A stretch of 42,956 bases of DNA from Prolixibacteraceae bacterium (lineage in GTDB: Bacteria > Bacteroidota > Bacteroidia > Bacteroidales > Prolixibacteraceae): NCBI GenBank assembly GCA_023228025.1, contig JALOCD010000027.1, positions 1-42,956 on the forward strand. The letters are read 5' to 3'. The notes beneath the pieces are model-generated. The model did not search any database. It saw only the letters and a program-made list of their open reading frames with translations, and was not told the DNA's origin. Position 1 is the stretch's first letter, and every line of letters begins with the position of its first letter. The translations under genes were made by a program, and so were the position numbers. Shown here one piece after another: positions 41,651-42,956 of the stretch.

Positions 41651-42089
41651 ATTTATCTTCATATCTTTGAAATCCATGTCTCACAATTAACTCATCATAT
41701 TCATCTTGAAATGTCTTCTTTTGATGATGTGTCTCTTGATTAAGAATATAATTTCTGACTTTGTTCAATTGAGATTCAGAAACCGAAACCGCAAAATATT
41801 CTTCCTGCCATTCAAATTTATCAATCAAAACTTGTTGATGATTTATCCAAAAGGACGATTCTCCTTTAATTAATTGCATGATCTTCTGAATAGTCTGGTC
41901 GGTACCCAGGGATATTAAACAATGAACATGATCGACAAAACCATTGATATGATCTATATAAATACCTTTTCCTTTCGCATTATCACGAATGTGTACAAAA
42001 AATTTATGTCTCAATTCTTTTGAGTCGAGAAATGATATCCTGTTCTTGGTACTCCAAACAAAGTGAATATATACTTTTATAAATGGCAT
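41649..42089 (-). CDS. REP-associated tyrosine transposase (IS200/IS605 TnpA-like)
   Basis: Single-strand HUH transposase/endonuclease of the type that mobilises REP elements. The start MPFIKVYIHFVWSTKNR is typical, so the ATG at 42089 is chosen; the longer frame to 42119 would overlap the upstream gene. The HUH motif is in GFVDHVHCLISLG (His-x-His). The catalytic Tyr is probably in NKVRNYILNQETHHQKKTF. About 146 residues, normal length. The gene lies 4 bases after the patatin-like gene and directly next to the REP hairpins. It appears intact. Confidence 0.9.
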   Translation of the reverse strand: MPFIKVYIHFVWSTKNRISFLDSKELRHKFFVHIRDNAKGKGIYIDHINGFVDHVHCLISLGTDQTIQKIMQLIKGESSFWINHQQVLIDKFEWQEEYFAVSVSESQLNKVRNYILNQETHHQKKTFQDEYDELIVRHGFQRYEDK

Positions 42090-42093
42090 GGTC

Positions 42094-42956
42094 TCATTTT
42101 TCAAGCAATCCTTTTTCATCCATGTCGGTAATCACTGCATCAATAAATTTTTCAGCGGCGATTTTCTTTCCTGCATATTTGCCAATTCCCAGAAATCCTT
42201 TGGTGGCAAGGTTGGCGATGGGGATTGTCAACACAGAGGCAAACCACGATTTTTTTCTGATCTTTTGAACAACCGGATTGACCTCTTGGGCAACTTGTTC
42301 CGGATTATCACCTTTTTTAATGTAGTCAAGGACCACTCCAAATCTTGTTTGGAATTTCTTTTCGAGATTCAGCAGGTATTCAAGCCGGATTGATGGGAAG
42401 GGAAATTCCTCTTCTTCTGGAGGTGCTTTGAACGATTTTTGATCTTCTGTAACTCGAATATCCGGAATGATCGGGAATGCGGTTCCGTTGTTTCCCTGAA
42501 TCATGGTAATTGATTCGGGCGGAAGATTTTTGTACCCAAATTGGATTATCGGATGATTTGCGGAGACGGGCACACAAAAATATTGCTGAATAAAGCGCTG
42601 ACAATTTCGACGGCCAAGAAGGAAGTCATGTATCCTAAACTGCTTGCTGAAAAATCCGCCAAAGCCGCCCAAAGAGCCACAGGCGATGCCATATTTTTGA
42701 GTCTTCCCCTTCTTCGTCCGAATCGGGGCTACCATAAACCTGGTGTAATCGCTGTCGGAGTAAGCTTTTTCCAACAGATCCGTTTTGACCATCAACTGCT
42801 GGCGCATGGCTCCAAATAGTTGGGGAAGGGTGAATTTAATTGCCTGAAGATCAAAATAATTGGCATCTGGTTTTTCGTCATAACTGGGGAAAGGATCGAT
42901 CATCAGGATGGTTGTATCAAAATCGGATACGCTTTTTGACAATTCAAAATGTTGCG
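42094..42956 (-). CDS. Patatin-like phospholipase family protein, C-terminal part (5' end outside window)
   Basis: The reading frame is open to the right edge, so this is the last ~287 residues of a longer protein. The diagnostic segment is IACGSLGGFGGFFSKQFRIH followed by DFLLGRRNCQRFI, which I recall from the C-terminal part of bacterial patatin-like phospholipases. The Ser-Asp catalytic dyad would be upstream, outside the window. Other visible parts are QLFGAMRQQLMVKTDLLE and a C-terminal helical tail ending DEKGLLEK. The TTG at 42942 is not a start. Assignment is moderately confident. Confidence 0.7.
   Translation of the reverse strand, partial: QHFELSKSVSDFDTTILMIDPFPSYDEKPDANYFDLQAIKFTLPQLFGAMRQQLMVKTDLLEKAYSDSDYTRFMVAPIRTKKGKTQKYGIACGSLGGFGGFFSKQFRIHDFLLGRRNCQRFIQQYFCVPVSANHPIIQFGYKNLPPESITMIQGNNGTAFPIIPDIRVTEDQKSFKAPPEEEEFPFPSIRLEYLLNLEKKFQTRFGVVLDYIKKGDNPEQVAQEVNPVVQKIRKKSWFASVLTIPIANLATKGFLGIGKYAGKKIAAEKFIDAVITDMDEKGLLEK

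Noticed and set aside
42090..42119. Longer start for the transposase at 42119
   Set aside because: It would overlap the patatin-like gene by 26 bases, and the extra residues are unlike the family, which begins at MPFIKVYIHF.
1..42956. tRNA or rRNA genes
   Set aside because: I checked all intergenic stretches by eye for T-loop and CCA-stem patterns and saw none; a covariance-model scan would be decisive.

Overview
The window is chromosomal DNA from a member of the Bacteroidota, most likely class Bacteroidia. The evidence is a complete type IX secretion/gliding core (gldK-L-M-N with a PorP/SprF protein), an RprX/RprY-like two-component pair, paired DUF6452/DUF6048 genes, a purN | acpP-fabF-rnc block, three-subunit sdhCAB of the menaquinone type, and promoter boxes of the Bacteroidota form (TTTG, about 20 bases, TAnnTTTG). 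No tRNA, rRNA, CRISPR array or prophage was seen. Both ends cut genes: radA on the left and a patatin-like phospholipase gene on the right.

Layout. 1-8.3 kb: 3' part of radA, then a convergent minus-strand operon reading arginase-fold pseudoenzyme, porP, gldK, gldL, gldM, gldN. gldL is broken by a single missing base as the sequence stands. 8.3-13.2 kb: topA and a TonB-dependent receptor. 13.4-17.1 kb: promoter, sdhC-sdhA-sdhB and a strong terminator. 17.2-24.4 kb: an unrecognised protein, a remnant of a YhhN-family gene, an LtaS-like membrane sulfatase-fold enzyme, a purple-acid-phosphatase-like lipoprotein, the DUF6452/DUF6048 pair, and a membrane metallophosphoesterase.

24.4-30.4 kb is the accessory-looking part and the best candidate for an undescribed system. 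Two tandem paralogous lipoproteins share about the first 307 residues, differ in the last ~120, and end in the same Cys-His-Asn-Gln-Gly-Gly tail. They are interleaved with what look like the two halves of a YjbH/GfcD outer-membrane protein, encoded as separate convergent genes. Their upstream leaders are also duplicated. 30.6-41.3 kb is mostly housekeeping: lepA, RprXY-like pair, rnc-fabF-acpP, purN, an S66 peptidase, yraN, an MmcQ/YjbR protein, an S4-domain protein and an alkaline phosphatase. 41.4-43.0 kb holds a REP-associated tyrosine transposase beside its inverted repeats and the patatin-like gene.

The intergenic DNA is unusually structured. Three convergent gene pairs (radA/gldN, phosphatase/DUF6048, lepA/response regulator) each have a junction-specific short-period array that is inverted and almost touches both stop codons. 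One is a perfect 34-bp inverted repeat. Three plus-strand genes are followed by a composite of purine-rich degenerate repeats plus a shared 33-nt element. Several REP/REPIN-like palindromic elements of at least two families sit at 20.5, 26.1-26.5 and 41.4-41.7 kb, two of them sharing a motif with the transposase locus.
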